Source of the DNA: Alphaproteobacteria bacterium
GTDB taxonomy: Bacteria > Pseudomonadota > Alphaproteobacteria > Caulobacterales > Parvularculaceae
Assembly: GCA_030428745.1 (NCBI GenBank)
Contig: JAUIEG010000142.1
Location: 1-6,816, forward strand
DNA: 6,816 nt
Direction of reading: 5' to 3'
This document shows, piece by piece, positions 4,862 to 6,816 of this stretch. The notes beneath the pieces were generated by a model. It did not search any database, had not been told where the DNA came from, and was given only the letters and a program-made list of their open reading frames with translations. A program made the position numbers and the translations under genes. Positions within the stretch are counted from its first letter, which is position 1; every line of letters begins with the position of its first letter.

Positions 4862-6145
4862 ATGACGTCTGAAGTCGTGTTGATGAACCGTCAGGCGGTG
4901 GCGATGGCGGCGGATAGCGCCGTGACCATCTCCGGCGACCGCTATCTCAAAACCTATAATTCTGCGGACAAGCTGTTCCCGCTGGTCGAAGGCCAGCCGG
5001 TGGCGGTGATGATCTATAACAACGCCGAAATCATGTCGACGCCGTGGGAGACAGTGATCTCCCTCTATCGCGAACAATCGCGCGGGCGCCCTTTGGATAC
5101 GGTCGCCGCCTACGCGGAAGACTTCATGGAGTTCCTTTCCGGCAATCCTGATCTCTTTCCCGCCGACCATCAGGATACAGAATATTTCAAAGTCGTTGCT
5201 GTCGTCTATACGGTGCTGGCCGAAGAGTTCGACTATCAGGTCCAGAAATTCCAGCAGACCCATCCGGGCGGCGTGCGCGACCACATCTCTTCGATCTTCG
5301 AGTTTGTCGTCGGCGAAATGCACGCCGATTATCAGCGGTGTCCCGACGACTCGCCTCGCGGCGATCTCGGCTGTTTTCCAAAGGGCATGGGCGAGCAGGT
5401 GCGCCGGCGCTATGGCGGCGAGATCGACCAGTTGATCACGAGCCTCACCGGCTCGTTGAAAAACGAACATCCCGGGTTTTCCGTCAGCGAGGAAACCCTT
5501 GGACGCTTGCGTGAAATCGCGGTTTTCGCCGTGACCAAGGACGCGTTCTTCGAACATTATACGGGCGTTGTTTTTGCGGGCTTCGGGGCGAAGGAAAAAT
5601 TCCCGTCCATGCGCTCCTATCTCGCCTCTTCGGTGGTGCTCGGCATCTTGAAGCGTAAACAGGATCGCAAAGCCGATATCGGCGCGGATTCCGGCCCGGT
5701 TTTCCAGCCTTTCGCGCAGGACCGCATGATCCGGACTTTCCTGACCGGTATGGATCAGTATCTGCGGATGTTCATTTATTCCGAAACGCTGAAGCTCTCA
5801 CGCGGACTTGTCGCCGATATTGTCGGTCGCACGCCCAACTTAAGCGACGCGCAAAAGACGACCATCTTCCGCGATTATTCCAGCAACAATCTCGCCGGCG
5901 CGGTGAATGAGTTTTTCAACTCCGTAGATAATTATCAGTACGCAGTGCATACGCGGCCGATCCTCAGGGCGATCAACACGCTGCCGAGGAAAGAGCTGGG
6001 CGAAACGGCGGCCTCGCTGATCAAGCTCAATTCGTTCCAGCAGAAAGTCATGCATTCAGTGGAAACGGTGGGCGGCCCCATCGACGTCGCTGTCATCACC
6101 CGCAATGGCGGGCTCGAATGGAAACGCGAGAAACCGGAGCTTTAG
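4862..6145 (+). CDS. Putative proteasome-beta/HslV-like N-terminal-nucleophile hydrolase with large insertion
   Basis: 427 residues. The protein opens Met-Thr-Ser like HslV. If Met is removed, Thr becomes residue 1 and AADSAVT places Asp at position 17, the position of the conserved acidic residue of proteasome beta subunits; DKLFPL (35-41) then resembles the KLF segment that carries catalytic Lys33, shifted by three residues. PVAVMIYNNAEIM (46-58) fits the following strands, and PWETVISLYREQ (61-72) the first helix. A mostly helical region, about 80-230 with cysteines at 160 and 171, has no counterpart in simple beta subunits. TGVVFAGFG (234-242) resembles the later AGYD strand, and GGPIDVAVITRNGGLEW (404-420) the final strands. 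I recall similar uncharacterised bacterial proteins but no name. The start is supported by GAGGGG 3 nt upstream, a short spacing, and by the need for Thr at position 2. It probably heads an operon with the next gene. Protease or amidase activity and any ring assembly are inference; no ATPase partner is visible. Confidence 0.7.
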   Translation: MTSEVVLMNRQAVAMAADSAVTISGDRYLKTYNSADKLFPLVEGQPVAVMIYNNAEIMSTPWETVISLYREQSRGRPLDTVAAYAEDFMEFLSGNPDLFPADHQDTEYFKVVAVVYTVLAEEFDYQVQKFQQTHPGGVRDHISSIFEFVVGEMHADYQRCPDDSPRGDLGCFPKGMGEQVRRRYGGEIDQLITSLTGSLKNEHPGFSVSEETLGRLREIAVFAVTKDAFFEHYTGVVFAGFGAKEKFPSMRSYLASSVVLGILKRKQDRKADIGADSGPVFQPFAQDRMIRTFLTGMDQYLRMFIYSETLKLSRGLVADIVGRTPNLSDAQKTTIFRDYSSNNLAGAVNEFFNSVDNYQYAVHTRPILRAINTLPRKELGETAASLIKLNSFQQKVMHSVETVGGPIDVAVITRNGGLEWKREKPEL

Positions 6146-6155
6146 GGGTTAGGTC

Positions 6156-6596
6156 ATGACTGATAGGCTGAAACAGATCTGGTCCGGGTTTTCCGAAACG
6201 ACCACCCGTCAATTGACGGGCCGCGGCGTTGAAAACATTCCGGTGCCCCATCGCACAGATTATTCTCCCGTTGATGCGGATGCGCTGCCCGAAGATTTCT
6301 CAACGCCAGCGGCGGCGGCTTTTTCCGCCTTGCGCGAAAATCTCTCCAGGAAAGAAAAGCTGTTTTCGCCGAAGAAGAAAAACGCTGCAGGCGACGCGGC
6401 GCTGCCCAGCGAAGCGAAAGATTTCGTGGCCGCGACAGCCTTTTCGGCTGCGGGCGATGATCTCATTCGCGGGCTTCGCGCCACCGCCTTGCGCACCGAG
6501 CGACCGGAACTTGATTACAACGTCTTCCTCTCCTCCAAAGAGGGCAAGGCGCATTTCAAAAAGCACAAGCGTAAAAAGCTTTTCGGCCTCTTTTAA
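6156..6596 (+). CDS. Uncharacterised 146-residue protein, operon partner of the hydrolase
   Basis: Starts 10 bp after the hydrolase stop, with GGGGTTAGG just upstream of the ATG, so it is almost certainly co-transcribed and translationally coupled. I recognise no family. There is no signal peptide or membrane span. The N-terminal part (1-45) contains ENIPVPHRTDYSP. Residues 52-65 and 92-105 are two copies of an Ala-rich motif sharing AFSA...L.R (8 of 14 identical, 40 residues apart), likely equivalent helices. Lys-rich stretches follow each half (KEKLFSPKKK at 66-75; KKHKRKKLFGLF at 135-146), so the chain may be an internal duplication. The basic C-terminus ending in aromatic/hydrophobic residues could bind nucleic acid, a membrane or the partner hydrolase; short C-terminal tails dock into proteasome-type rings in other systems, but that is speculation here. 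Length and coding character are normal and I see no frameshift. Confidence 0.75.
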   Translation: MTDRLKQIWSGFSETTTRQLTGRGVENIPVPHRTDYSPVDADALPEDFSTPAAAAFSALRENLSRKEKLFSPKKKNAAGDAALPSEAKDFVAATAFSAAGDDLIRGLRATALRTERPELDYNVFLSSKEGKAHFKKHKRKKLFGLF

Positions 6597-6620
6597 TCGC
6601 AAGTTGACGGCGGCTGGTCC

Positions 6621-6660
6621 CAGCGCTGGTTGAAGCGCTGCGTGCGCTTCCCATGTTTTT
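6621..6660 (+). terminator. Candidate terminator/attenuator ahead of the ybjQ-like gene
   Basis: GAAGCGC, loop TGCGT, GCGCTTC (6632-6650) is a perfect 7-bp hairpin followed after CCATG by TTTTT (6656-6660). An upstream segment, CAGCGC (6621-6626), can instead pair with GCGCTG (6635-6640), taking the left arm of the first stem, so the two structures exclude one another as in an attenuator. The T-run begins 5 nt after the stem, further than ideal. It lies in the 85-bp gap between the 146-residue gene and the next gene. Confidence 0.45.
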
Positions 6661-6669
6661 ACGGCAACA

Positions 6670-6675
6670 GGGAGG
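6670..6675 (+). promoter_or_regulatory. Strong Shine-Dalgarno site of the ybjQ-like gene
   Basis: GGGAGG, 6 nt before the ATG at 6682. It sets the start codon of the partial gene at the right edge. Confidence 0.7.
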
Positions 6676-6681
6676 CGATAG

Positions 6682-6816
6682 ATGATTGTTACCACCACCG
6701 ATTCCGCGCCAGGGCGCGAGGTTTCCGACAGCCTCGGCGTTGTCGCCGGCGAGGCGATTTTGGGCGTCAATATTTTCCGCGATCTCTTTGCCGGGATCAC
6801 CGACATCCTTGGCGGG
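6682..6816 (+). CDS. ybjQ: YbjQ/UPF0145 family protein, N-terminal part
   Basis: 45 residues before the right edge; the full family length is roughly 100-120. The sequence carries the family's N-terminal signature in order: MIVTTTDSAPGREV, then SLGVVAGEAILG, then NIFRDLFAGITDILGG. Members are small soluble proteins that form rings (pentamers or larger), once described as putative heavy-metal-binding; their biological role is not established. The ATG is fixed by a strong GGGAGG site 6 nt upstream. It lies 85 bp after the 146-residue gene on the same strand, with a possible attenuator between, so it may be the third gene of the operon with conditional read-through, or a separate unit. The family assignment is firm for so short a piece because the motifs are contiguous; the symbol is used by homology only. 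Confidence 0.85.
   Translation, partial: MIVTTTDSAPGREVSDSLGVVAGEAILGVNIFRDLFAGITDILGG

Noticed and set aside
4679..5557. Long minus-strand open frame of 292 codons opposite the proteasome-like gene
   Set aside because: His/Arg/Asp-rich composition typical of an antisense shadow in GC-rich DNA, no recognisable motif, and the plus-strand frame carries coherent fold motifs.

Overview
The window looks like about 6.8 kb of chromosome from a GC-rich alphaproteobacterium. The clues are the VPLPA-type PEP-CTERM tail, a SelO variant of the kind I associate with alphaproteobacteria, and an exact TTAA-N7-TTAA motif (the CtrA binding consensus, a regulator confined to this class). Two GANTC sites also lie in upstream regions. 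This placement is an inference; there is no rRNA or other taxonomic marker here. I found no tRNA, CRISPR array, insertion sequence or phage gene.

Left part (1-2918), all on the minus strand: the N-terminal part of an NfeD-type membrane serine protease, running off the left edge; a secreted VPLPA/PEP-CTERM protein, separated from nfeD by two hairpins of which the first is a convincing terminator; and ilvA, a threonine ammonia-lyase with a C-terminal ACT domain. A short divergent promoter region (2919-3037) separates ilvA from selO.

Middle part (3038-4613): selO on the plus strand (protein adenylyltransferase, probably starting at GTG), then a 49-residue single-pass membrane protein on the minus strand. 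The 3' end of the small gene overlaps the 3' end of selO by 11 bp, and it has a strong ribosome binding site.

Right part (4614-6816): a regulatory region with a perfect 10-bp tandem repeat, a CtrA-type box, a GC-rich hairpin and a GANTC site, followed by three plus-strand genes. The first encodes a 427-residue protein whose N-terminus reads like a proteasome beta subunit or HslV (Met-Thr start, Asp at position 17 of the processed form, a Lys-Leu-Phe motif). Its C-terminus reads like the last strands of that fold, with a large helical insertion between. The second, 10 bp downstream, encodes a 146-residue unrecognised protein with a duplicated 14-residue motif and a basic tail. The third, cut by the right edge, is a YbjQ/UPF0145 protein preceded by a possible attenuator. 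This cluster is the most interesting part of the window: a candidate self-exposing Thr hydrolase with unknown partners, possibly under cell-cycle (CtrA) control. The housekeeping genes to the left appear functionally unrelated to it.
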